This document shows positions 1 through 5,960 of a stretch of DNA of 5,961 bases, in pieces. The stretch lies in assembly GCA_012513545.1 (NCBI GenBank), contig JAAZCB010001164.1, positions 1 to 5,961 on the forward strand, in the 5' to 3' direction. This stretch comes from Clostridiaceae bacterium. Its GTDB lineage: Bacteria > Bacillota_A > Clostridia > Acetivibrionales > Acetivibrionaceae. The position numbers were made by a program, and so were the translations under genes. Every line of letters starts with the position of its first letter. Position 1 is the stretch's first letter. The notes under the pieces are model-generated. The model saw only the letters and a program-made list of their open reading frames with translations. It made no database searches and was not told the DNA's origin.

Positions 1-2
1 GA

Positions 3-140
3 AAACAGCAAGAGGGTGTTCCAAAAGGAGATAAATACAAAATATCGTATGCTGAAAGCGTTAAAACAACCCTAATTGAAGATGCACGAAATGGCCCTAA
101 AAAAAAGACGGTTTCTCTTTTTAGAGAAACCGTCTTTTAA
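3..140 (+). CDS. possible 3' end of an upstream gene (partial)
   Basis: The frame starting at base 3 is open from the window edge to a TAA at 138-140, giving about 45 residues (…GVPKGDKYKISYAES…) with protein-like composition. Its last dozen codons run through the terminator hairpin, which is unusual. A competing frame starting at base 1 is open to a TAA at 73-75 and would give a lysine-rich tail (…KALKQP). That stop lies about 24 bases before the terminator, a more typical spacing. I cannot decide between the frames and recognise no family. No start is visible, so this can only be the C-terminus of a gene whose body lies to the left, or non-coding DNA. Confidence 0.3.
   Translation, partial: KQQEGVPKGDKYKISYAESVKTTLIEDARNGPKKKTVSLFRETVF
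99..138. terminator. bidirectional rho-independent terminator
   Basis: A perfect 11-bp inverted repeat (GACGGTTTCTC at 107-117, GAGAAACCGTC at 124-134) has a 6-base loop. It is extended by A/T pairing on both sides. Read on the minus strand, the stem is followed by eight T's (complement of A99-A106); on the plus strand it is followed by TTTT (135-138). It lies about 20 bases past the stop of the minus-strand GH9 gene, so its main role is to end that transcript. It would also stop transcripts arriving from the left. Confidence 0.9.
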
Positions 141-158
141 AACTAAAAGATCAAGTGC

Positions 159-2633
159 TTATTTTTGAGGTTCATAAGGCAATTTTTCCAGTATCCCAAG
201 CAGATATCTTCTAAGAATCTGATAGTCTATGGAATTAATTGAACCATCGAGGTTTAAGTCTGCTGCCTCGGTATTAATATCGTGATCAAGATAAAGTATG
301 TATCTGAGCATCATTGCGTAGTCAGTCGAATCCACCTTGCCGCTGTAATTGAGATCACCATACAATACAGTTGGTTGACTTGATTCATTCCTGTTGGCAT
401 ATGCTGCCATGAATACCAGAGCTGAATTCCAGTAAACAGTATGCTCGTTTGCAACCCAATCTCCGCTGCTTCTGGTATAACATTTTGCTGCAAATCTGGA
501 AATTCCGGCTCCTTCATATGCATTAGGGCCTCCGGGCATGTAACCGTTTGGTATCCCCGGTTTACCGTCAAAATTGTATATGTTGCTGAACACTGATTCT
601 GCAGAGTCCTCACCATAACCTGAAACAAAGCTGAAACGAAGTGGATTCATACCAAGGAGCCAGTTCAGGGAATCAAATCCGAGTTGCTCAACCTTATCAT
701 TATACTTATCCAGTAACTTGGCACCTATGAAGGCATCCATGGGAACATTCATTATCTGCATGTTGATACCCCAGTAATAGTCACCGGGAATAACAACATT
801 TTTCCAGGGGTTTTTCTCGTATCTTGTTATTATATTGTCCAGCCATTTGCTGAATTCAGAGTCAATCCAGCTTACAACCTGTGCGTCTTTCTTTTCAGCC
901 TTAAGATAGGTCAGGTATGCGGTAAGCCACATATCACCCCAGGTGTGAGCATATTCTTTGGAAGCAAATTGTGTTTTATTGCTTTTAAAGTAAGTGTTAT
1001 AAGTTTCCGAACCTGTTGCCCTGAAAAGTGATGCAGCAGCCCAAAGCCTGTCGCTCTTGTCGTTTGTTACATTATATGGACCTGTTGGTGAAACTATATT
1101 TTCAGGGTTATTTTCAAGAAATGTCCATGCTTTTTCTGCTGCATCAAGGCAACTTGAAGCAAACTCAGCATCAAGGTCTTTGTACAAAACATATGCATGA
1201 GCCATAATAGCAGCTGCACATGCAGTGTCATCGGTAGTACACCCATTCTGATCTTTTATTATTCTTTGAGTGATTTTTTCATCATCGTCCGACTGTACTC
1301 TCGGATAGAACCCACCACTTGCTTCATCCTGCATTTTGAGCATCCACTCAAGCTCCCATCTGCATTCATCTAAAATGTCAGGGATTCCATTGCTGCTCTC
1401 AGGAATGTTAAGATGACCATCGGTAAATTCTTCAGGGAACATTTCATATGCCCAGAACAAATCTGAAACTCCTGATGCTCCTGCGTTTATATATTTTCCA
1501 TAGTCTCCGGCATCATACCAGCCTTTTGTTACATCTACAGGTGTTTTTTCACCCGATGCAAATACTGCTTCCGAATCCTGCGGAGTCATATCACCGCGTG
1601 GGTAACCGGCAGCATTGCTTTCATTGAGTTCCAATCCCTGACGCTGGTAGTAAAAATACCTCGAAGCATCAACAACGAGAGGTTTGTATATGTCATTGCC
1701 GATTTCGAATTTCGGAGAATCATCAATGCCTTCTGCATTGACTCTTATGTAGTATTCACCGGGAGTTGTTAATTTTGTGAAATCTGCTTTAAGGATTTTT
1801 TCGCCCGAGTCAACAGCTTCATAATCGGTTACAAGAGACAATTCACCTTCGTATGCTACTGAATAGGTTTTTGCGTTTAATACAGAAAAGGGAGTTCCTT
1901 CATCAGCTTTAAGATCAGCTTCAAAGCCTGTAACAAGAGCATATTTATTAGCATCAGAAAGGAAACCGAGTTGATTAACCTTGATTGCAGGTGCTGCTTT
2001 TTCATCATCAGGTGAAGTAACTTTCATATCAGAAATCCAGATAGTCATAGGCTGTGTATGAGCCTTTTCCATTATAACACAGGTTATTGATGAAGGATCA
2101 AAACCATTTGCAAGAGGTAACAGATCCTTAAGAGGTATTTTTACGTTCTGCCACTCTGTTGTTATTTCAACATAGTCTGTAATATGAGTCTTTATATCAA
2201 TCTCAGGCAGGCGGCGTTCATATACCTTATCCCTGAAACCGATTATAAAATCCTCTCCGCCTTCTTTTCCCTTGATGTTAAACTCCAGGCTTCCGTTTGG
2301 GAAATATTGTGATAAATCGTGTGAGTTCCAGCCCCGTAAAGTCAGAAGTGATACCCACCAGCCAGCACTAAGCGGCTTAACTACATTAAGCCTGAGGGAC
2401 GGAAGTCCATTGTAAGTTACTTCAGTGTCTAAAGGCAGTGTTGTGTTTACTGTTTCAATTTCTCCCGTTCCGCCGCTGCCTGTCCAACCGGTTACAGGAC
2501 TGTCCTTAAAGATTTGAACATCCATAAGCTTCCTGTACCCCTCGGGTGCTGCAGCACTTGCACTAAACTGAGGAACAAGCAATGCTGCCAGCAGTGCAAG
2601 TACCAAAATCAGTGATAGTTTCTTCCTAATCAT
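159..2633 (-). CDS. cellulosomal GH9 cellulase, CBM30-Ig-GH9-dockerin (CelJ-like N-terminal half)
   Basis: Predicted secreted glucanase of 824 residues that hydrolyses beta-1,4-glucan (cellulose, perhaps xyloglucan or mixed-linkage glucan) with inversion, acting in the extracellular cellulosome. The signal peptide has an RKK n-region, a Leu/Ala core and an ASA-type cleavage site near residues 27-29. A CBM30-like module spans about 35-207 (GWWVSLLTLRGW near 91-102). The Ig-like CelD_N module spans about 215-312 (IKVNQLGF), GH9 about 315-748 and a type I dockerin about 757-820, after only a short linker. Catalytic landmarks are intact: Asp374 and Asp377 in GWYDAGDYGKY and the proton donor Glu730 in ANEHTVYWN. 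From memory it closely resembles the first half of A. thermocellus CelJ, but lacks the GH44, PKD and CBM44 parts. Dockerin recognition pairs are Ser-Thr (769-770) and Ser-Ile (801-802); calcium-loop position 5 of the first repeat is Ser764 instead of Asp. The start at 2633 was chosen because AAGGAG sits 9 bases upstream and the signal peptide follows directly. An in-frame ATG at 2690 would place 19 extra residues before it. Its own promoter probably lies in the divergent intergenic region. Confidence 0.93.
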   Translation of the reverse strand: MIRKKLSLILVLALLAALLVPQFSASAAAPEGYRKLMDVQIFKDSPVTGWTGSGGTGEIETVNTTLPLDTEVTYNGLPSLRLNVVKPLSAGWWVSLLTLRGWNSHDLSQYFPNGSLEFNIKGKEGGEDFIIGFRDKVYERRLPEIDIKTHITDYVEITTEWQNVKIPLKDLLPLANGFDPSSITCVIMEKAHTQPMTIWISDMKVTSPDDEKAAPAIKVNQLGFLSDANKYALVTGFEADLKADEGTPFSVLNAKTYSVAYEGELSLVTDYEAVDSGEKILKADFTKLTTPGEYYIRVNAEGIDDSPKFEIGNDIYKPLVVDASRYFYYQRQGLELNESNAAGYPRGDMTPQDSEAVFASGEKTPVDVTKGWYDAGDYGKYINAGASGVSDLFWAYEMFPEEFTDGHLNIPESSNGIPDILDECRWELEWMLKMQDEASGGFYPRVQSDDDEKITQRIIKDQNGCTTDDTACAAAIMAHAYVLYKDLDAEFASSCLDAAEKAWTFLENNPENIVSPTGPYNVTNDKSDRLWAAASLFRATGSETYNTYFKSNKTQFASKEYAHTWGDMWLTAYLTYLKAEKKDAQVVSWIDSEFSKWLDNIITRYEKNPWKNVVIPGDYYWGINMQIMNVPMDAFIGAKLLDKYNDKVEQLGFDSLNWLLGMNPLRFSFVSGYGEDSAESVFSNIYNFDGKPGIPNGYMPGGPNAYEGAGISRFAAKCYTRSSGDWVANEHTVYWNSALVFMAAYANRNESSQPTVLYGDLNYSGKVDSTDYAMMLRYILYLDHDINTEAADLNLDGSINSIDYQILRRYLLGILEKLPYEPQK

Positions 2634-2642
2634 TTTTCCACA

Positions 2643-2648
2643 CTCCTT
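2643..2648 (-). promoter_or_regulatory. ribosome binding site of the CBM30-GH9 gene
   Basis: On the minus strand AAGGAG is followed by 9 bases and then ATG (2633-2631). This near-perfect Shine-Dalgarno site decides the start in favour of 2633. The in-frame ATG at 2690 has no comparable site in front of it. Confidence 0.85.
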
Positions 2649-2668
2649 GTAAATTATGTATATATTGT

Positions 2669-2682
2669 CCAATAAAAATTGG
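2669..2682. repeat. short inverted repeat CCAAT-N4-ATTGG
   Basis: Perfect 5-bp arms (2669-2673 and 2678-2682) with an AAAA spacer, 36 bases before the start of the minus-strand GH9 gene. In the mRNA leader it could form a small hairpin, or in DNA an operator half-site pair. It is short and AT-rich, so chance is a real possibility. Confidence 0.35.
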
Positions 2683-2820
2683 CATATCAAATACCATCAG
2701 AAGCATAAATGCACTGAGTCATGGCATAACCAACATATTCTATGAAAACAAATCCGGATTACATAAAGACATGGAGCAAAAAGGAAATATTTCTGTTTCG
2801 TGCACAAAGAGTTTAGTGAA

Positions 2821-2850
2821 AAGCTTAATTGATTATTCAAAATAAAGCTT
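2821..2850. repeat. imperfect inverted repeat built on AAGCTT
   Basis: The left arm AAGCTTAATT (2821-2830) and right arm AATAAAGCTT (2841-2850) pair at 9 of 10 positions around a 10-base spacer. The right arm ends about where transcription from the candidate minus-strand promoter would begin. It could therefore be an operator over the start site or a 5'-terminal mRNA hairpin. Its function is inferred from position only. Confidence 0.5.
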
Positions 2851-2856
2851 ATGTAT

Positions 2857-2886
2857 AATATAACTGGGTATATAGCTATTTGTCCA
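2857..2886 (-). promoter_or_regulatory. candidate sigma-A promoter for the CBM30-GH9 gene
   Basis: On the minus strand TGGACA (2886-2881) and TATATT (2862-2857) are separated by 18 bases. Each box differs from the consensus at one position. The predicted transcript start is near 2850, giving a leader of roughly 215 bases before the ATG at 2633. AT-rich DNA yields many such matches. Cellulosomal genes in related species are often read by SigI-type factors, whose boxes I cannot assign here with confidence. Confidence 0.35.
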
Positions 2887-2976
2887 GTACTCTAATGATA
2901 ACACCGGCTGACGGTTCTAAGTATAAGTCCGGTCAAAACTGTAACCATATCCTGTAAGAACCTTAAACCAAAACCA

Positions 2977-3051
2977 TTAATATTAAGTTGTACGTAGATG
3001 ATAAACCCAGGAACATAAATTTGTTTTCTATATTTGTATAATTAATATTAA
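2977..3051. repeat. paired palindromes TTAATATTAA
   Basis: The 11-base word ATTAATATTAA occurs at 2976-2986 and again at 3041-3051, 65 bases apart. Each copy contains the perfect 10-bp palindrome TTAATATTAA. The second copy touches the TATAAT at 3037-3042 in front of the CBM4-GH9 gene. This layout would suit a dimeric regulator binding two sites, but the sequence is simple and AT-rich, so it may be chance. Confidence 0.45.
3021..3048 (+). promoter_or_regulatory. candidate promoter region for the CBM4-GH9 gene
   Basis: A perfect TATAAT lies at 3037-3042 but without a good -35 box 17 bases upstream. Alternatively TTGTTT (3021-3026) pairs with TAATAT (3043-3048) across 16 bases. Either would start transcription around 3050-3056 and give a leader of about 130 bases containing the hairpin at 3117-3171. 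The choice cannot be made by eye. Confidence 0.3.
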
Positions 3052-3116
3052 CATAATTTGCTCTTCAAATCAATGTAATAAAGGTAAAACGTACCAATAA
3101 AACTACAGCAAAAAAG

Positions 3117-3171
3117 CCCCCGAAAAAAATTTTTATCTCGAATAATATACATTATTATGTAAAAAAGGGGG
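3117..3171 (+). promoter_or_regulatory. leader hairpin that could sequester the RBS of the CBM4-GH9 gene
   Basis: CCCCC at 3117-3121 can pair with GGGGG at 3167-3171, TTTTTA (3130-3135) with TAAAAA (3160-3165), and AATAAT (3141-3146) with ATTATT (3151-3156) around an ATAC loop. Together they form a long interrupted stem. The GGGGG run is the core of the ribosome binding site (AAGGGGG at 3165-3171), so folding would hide it. The pairings are visible in the sequence; a regulatory role is inferred. Confidence 0.5.
3165..3171 (+). promoter_or_regulatory. ribosome binding site of the CBM4-GH9 gene, with a start-stop ATG-TAG before the start
   Basis: AAGGGGG is followed by 10 bases to the ATG at 3182. 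An ATG at 3176-3178 is in the same frame but is followed at once by TAG (3179-3181). The usable start is therefore 3182, which is also where the signal peptide begins. Confidence 0.7.
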
Positions 3172-3181
3172 TAGGATGTAG

Positions 3182-5758
3182 ATGTTAAAAAAGCTTATTA
3201 CTGTCGGACTTACTGTATTTTCGGTACTCTTAGCCCAAATGGTGTCTTTTGCGGGTGATATTCTGAGTAACAATACCTTTGATAATGTGATTTCTCCATG
3301 GCAGGTACTTGACACTTTGCCAGCTAAAACTGAATTTAAAATTGAAGGAGGAAGGTGCAGTATTAAAGTTATAAATTCAGGAGCATATGAACAAGCGTGG
3401 GATTGTCAGTTTAAGCACCGTGGATTGATAATTCGGGAAGGACATACATATACAGTTAAGTTTACTGTTACTGCAGATAAGGATTGTAAAATTTATGCAA
3501 GAATAGGAGATTCCAAGGATCCTTATTATGATGATTGGAATCTTAAAAACAGGTCATGGGAGTCTCAGTCATTAACTGCCGGAATACCATTTAAGTGTAA
3601 TGATACCTTTACGGCAACCCGTTCTGCTAAAAACTGCGAATTATCATTTTATATAGGTGGTAAGGATGTACCGGATGGCACAACCTTCCTTTTTGATGAT
3701 ATTTATCTTGAGGACCCTCTTTGTACGCAGCCACCGTCAACCTCTGTTCCACCATATAAGGGAATAAGAGTAAACCAATTGGGCTATTACCCTGGCAGTG
3801 TTAAGAAAGCGACTCTTTTATCTGCTTCGGATACTTCTGTTGCCTGGGAGCTTTTGGACAGCAGCAACAATAAAGTTGCTGAGGGAAAGACCACAGTATA
3901 TGGACATGACGAGGACTCGGGAAATAATGTGCATATTATTGATTTTTCAACCTTTAGTGATGAAGGTACAGAATATATGCTCAAGACAGGAAGTGAAGAG
4001 AGCCATAGGTTTGATATATCCCGGGATATATATAATAGACTTAAATTCGATTCTCTCAAATACTTTTACCATCAAAGAAGCGGTATTCCCATTGAAGAAA
4101 AATATGTCGGTGACATACAATGGACACGTCCGCAAGCACATAATCCTGATATTGTGTCTTGTCCAGAGAATCTTAGTAGTGGATTGAACCCTTTCTATTC
4201 CGGACAAATGCTGGATGTAACAGGAGGCTGGTATGAGGAGGGTGATTTTGGGAAATACACTGTAAACGGTGGTATGGCTGTATGGACTATACAGAACATA
4301 TATGAGCGTTCTTTATTGAAAAATAAGACAAATTACTTTGAAGATGGAAAAATGAACATACCGGAAAGCGGAAACGGTTATCCCGACATACTTGATGAAG
4401 CTAGATATCACTTGGAGTGCATGCTGGATATGCAGATTCCGGCAGGCTTTCCGGGGGAAGGGATGGTTCATCACAAGGCTAGTGACGAAACCTGGCAAGG
4501 ACTTGCCGTTGCACCTCATGAAACTCAAAGAGAGCGTTATTTGGATATGCCTACAACTGAGGCAACACTGAATATGGCGGCAGTAGCTGCCCAGGGAGGA
4601 CGTTTGTGGAAGGATTATGATATGGATTTTGCCAATAGGTGTGTTAGTGCTGCTGAGCTTGCATGGGAAGCGGCAGTTGCAAATCCGGATCTGAAATATA
4701 ATTATAATCCATCACTTGGGGGATTGTTTTTAAGAGATGATGAAGATAACTTTTACTGGGCGGCAGCTGAGTTATATGTTACTACGGGAAGAGAAAAATA
4801 CATGGATTACCTTAAACAATCAAAATGGTATCTTAATATTACTACCTGTTTGGAAACAGATGGTCAGGAAAATACCCCTTCAAGCTTCAACTTCAGAAAC
4901 ACACATTCACTTGGGACGCTTACTCTTTTACTTGTTCCAAATGGACTGCCGAAAATGGACCTGGAAAAAGCAAAGGATAATATTATATCTGCTGCAGATT
5001 TCTATATTAATATGCAAAACAAGCAGGGATATGGGATTCCTTTCAGTCAGTGTCAATTAGACGGAACAGGAATAACAGGCTATCCATCGGAGTCAAACGG
5101 ATATGTGCTGAACAATGCAATTATTATGGCATATGCCTGCGATTATACAAAAGACCTCAAGTATTTTAACGGTGCGGTTGAAGCCATGGATTATATCATG
5201 GGCCGGAACCCCAACTTCAAAAGTTATGTAACAGGATATGGTGACAACCCTGTGGGAAATCCGTACCACCAATTCTTTGCCAACCAGATCAATCCCGAAT
5301 ATCCTGTTGCACCTCCGGGAATAATTGTTGGAGGTCCTAACTCAGGGCTTGAGGATCCATTTGTACGTGGAGCCGGAATGAAGTCAGGCGAGACACCTCC
5401 TCAGAAGTGTTACGTAGACCACATTGAGTCCTGGTCAACAAATGATTGTTCTATAATTCTAAATGCATCATTGGCGTGGGTTTCAAGTTACATTGATGAA
5501 GAAGCACCCAAAGGAATTATACCTTCACCTACATATGGAGCAGGTTTAAAAGGTGATGTCAATGATGATGGAAAGATTAATTCAATTGACTATGCAATGA
5601 TTAAAAGGCATATTCTTGGTATAATTGAGCTTAAAGGAGATGACTTTAAGAGGGCTGATGTAAATAATGACGGCAAAGTTAATTCTACTGATTATTCCTG
5701 GTTACGCAAATATATTCTTGGATTGGTTAGCGAAATTCCACAGGCGCGAACAGATTGA
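3182..5758 (+). CDS. cellulosomal GH9-family protein, CBM4-Ig-GH9-dockerin, with altered active site
   Basis: Predicted secreted cellulosome subunit of 858 residues with the architecture of CbhA/CelK/Cel9E-type cellobiohydrolases. The signal peptide spans 1-24 (MLKK, hydrophobic core, SFA cleavage site). CBM4 spans about 25-180 (WDCQFKHRG, FLFDDIYLEDP), followed by a Pro/Ser/Thr linker 181-192, an Ig-like CelD_N module about 194-280 (IRVNQLGYYPG), GH9 about 283-775, a linker about 776-789 and a type I dockerin about 790-854. The dockerin has two calcium loops (Asp792-Asp803 and Asp826-Asp837) with recognition pairs Ser-Ile and Ser-Thr. The fold-defining GH9 segments remain (NIPESGNGYPDILDEARY, GMVHHK, FYWAAAELYVTTG, PPGIIVGGPNS, CYVDHIESWSTN). 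The active site does not. Where the family has DAGD this protein has E352-E-G-D355, H-x-R is Y695-H-Q697, the proton donor Glu is Asp755, and the WG of the GYPWGSN motif is S636-E637. The base Asp355 is kept. It may be inactive, weak or changed in specificity; the intact frame, export signal, CBM and dockerin argue it is still made and used. The transcript ends at the hairpin just downstream. Confidence 0.93.
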   Translation: MLKKLITVGLTVFSVLLAQMVSFAGDILSNNTFDNVISPWQVLDTLPAKTEFKIEGGRCSIKVINSGAYEQAWDCQFKHRGLIIREGHTYTVKFTVTADKDCKIYARIGDSKDPYYDDWNLKNRSWESQSLTAGIPFKCNDTFTATRSAKNCELSFYIGGKDVPDGTTFLFDDIYLEDPLCTQPPSTSVPPYKGIRVNQLGYYPGSVKKATLLSASDTSVAWELLDSSNNKVAEGKTTVYGHDEDSGNNVHIIDFSTFSDEGTEYMLKTGSEESHRFDISRDIYNRLKFDSLKYFYHQRSGIPIEEKYVGDIQWTRPQAHNPDIVSCPENLSSGLNPFYSGQMLDVTGGWYEEGDFGKYTVNGGMAVWTIQNIYERSLLKNKTNYFEDGKMNIPESGNGYPDILDEARYHLECMLDMQIPAGFPGEGMVHHKASDETWQGLAVAPHETQRERYLDMPTTEATLNMAAVAAQGGRLWKDYDMDFANRCVSAAELAWEAAVANPDLKYNYNPSLGGLFLRDDEDNFYWAAAELYVTTGREKYMDYLKQSKWYLNITTCLETDGQENTPSSFNFRNTHSLGTLTLLLVPNGLPKMDLEKAKDNIISAADFYINMQNKQGYGIPFSQCQLDGTGITGYPSESNGYVLNNAIIMAYACDYTKDLKYFNGAVEAMDYIMGRNPNFKSYVTGYGDNPVGNPYHQFFANQINPEYPVAPPGIIVGGPNSGLEDPFVRGAGMKSGETPPQKCYVDHIESWSTNDCSIILNASLAWVSSYIDEEAPKGIIPSPTYGAGLKGDVNDDGKINSIDYAMIKRHILGIIELKGDDFKRADVNNDGKVNSTDYSWLRKYILGLVSEIPQARTD

Positions 5759-5775
5759 GTGACTTTATAAGTATT

Positions 5776-5821
5776 AAAAAGAGTGGTTAAACCTCAAAAA
5801 GAGCTTAACCGCTCTTTTTTT
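5776..5821. terminator. bidirectional rho-independent terminator
   Basis: GAGTGGTTAA (5781-5790) pairs with TTAACCGCTC (5805-5814), ten pairs including one G-U, around a 14-base loop. The plus strand continues with seven T's (5815-5821). The minus strand ends in TTTTT (complement of 5776-5780). It lies 17 bases after the TGA of the CBM4-GH9 gene and about 47 bases after the stop of the minus-strand frame at the right edge, so it fits a shared terminator between convergent genes. Confidence 0.88.
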
Positions 5822-5867
5822 AGCCTGTAAATAAGACGGGAGCTGATTTCATTATACTTTTGTGTGA

Positions 5868-5960
5868 CTATAGGTTATTGGACCTTAAGATTGAAATGGT
5901 AAGGACAACTACTATTATTGCAGCAAGTGTCAAACCTATCCTTAAAATTGCAATATTGAG
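5868..5960 (-). CDS. C-terminal end of a probable membrane protein (partial)
   Basis: Read on the minus strand from the right edge, one frame is open for about 30 codons and ends with TAG at 5870-5868. It encodes a strongly hydrophobic stretch (IGLTLAAIIVVVLTISIL) followed by a short polar tail, RSNNL. That is a typical last transmembrane helix. The other minus-strand frames close quickly. The convergent terminator at 5776-5821 lies just past its stop, which supports a real gene end. The rest lies outside the window, so no family can be named. Confidence 0.5.
   Translation of the reverse strand, partial: LNIAILRIGLTLAAIIVVVLTISILRSNNL

Larger units (their letters stand above)
2634..3181. promoter_or_regulatory. 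548-base divergent regulatory region between two GH9 genes
   Basis: AT-rich stretch with no convincing gene. It must hold the promoters of both flanking, divergently transcribed cellulosomal genes. Visible elements from left to right are: an RBS; a CCAAT/ATTGG inverted repeat (2669-2682); a 10-bp palindrome AATCCGGATT (2751-2760); an AAGCTT-based inverted repeat (2821-2850) next to a candidate minus-strand promoter (2857-2886); nested inverted repeats (2903-2962); two copies of the palindrome TTAATATTAA (2977-2986 and 3042-3051) around a candidate plus-strand promoter; and a hairpin (3117-3171) that could hide the plus-strand RBS. I recognise no known riboswitch class. No clear catabolite-response element was found by eye. 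Confidence 0.7.

Noticed and set aside
2631..2690. Upstream in-frame ATG at 2690 as the start of the CBM30-GH9 gene
   Set aside because: It would put 19 residues rich in Ile/Tyr ahead of a clean signal peptide and has no good ribosome binding site, while the ATG at 2633 has AAGGAG at ideal spacing.
2656..2745. 29-codon plus-strand open frame in the intergenic region
   Set aside because: It has no ribosome binding site, a low-complexity His/Lys-rich product, and overlaps the leader of the opposite gene.
2751..2760. Perfect 10-bp palindrome AATCCGGATT as a regulator site
   Set aside because: It is a single copy with no second half-site or promoter contact, so it is not worth more than a note.
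3117..3171. Known riboswitch (for example cyclic di-GMP) in front of the CBM4-GH9 gene
   Set aside because: The conserved aptamer sequences I know are not present; only a simple RBS-pairing stem is visible.
3117..3171. Terminator or attenuator reading of the C-run/G-run stem
   Set aside because: The G-run is not followed by a T tract but by the start codon, so it does not fit a rho-independent terminator.
3787..5060. Several 70-130 codon open frames on both strands inside the CBM4-GH9 gene
   Set aside because: They lie wholly within a well-supported coding region, have no recognisable domains and are frame shadows.
4229..5449. Altered GH9 residues as frameshift or sequencing artefacts
   Set aside because: The frame is open for 858 codons, the flanking motifs align well on both sides of each change, and several changes need more than one base difference from the usual codon.
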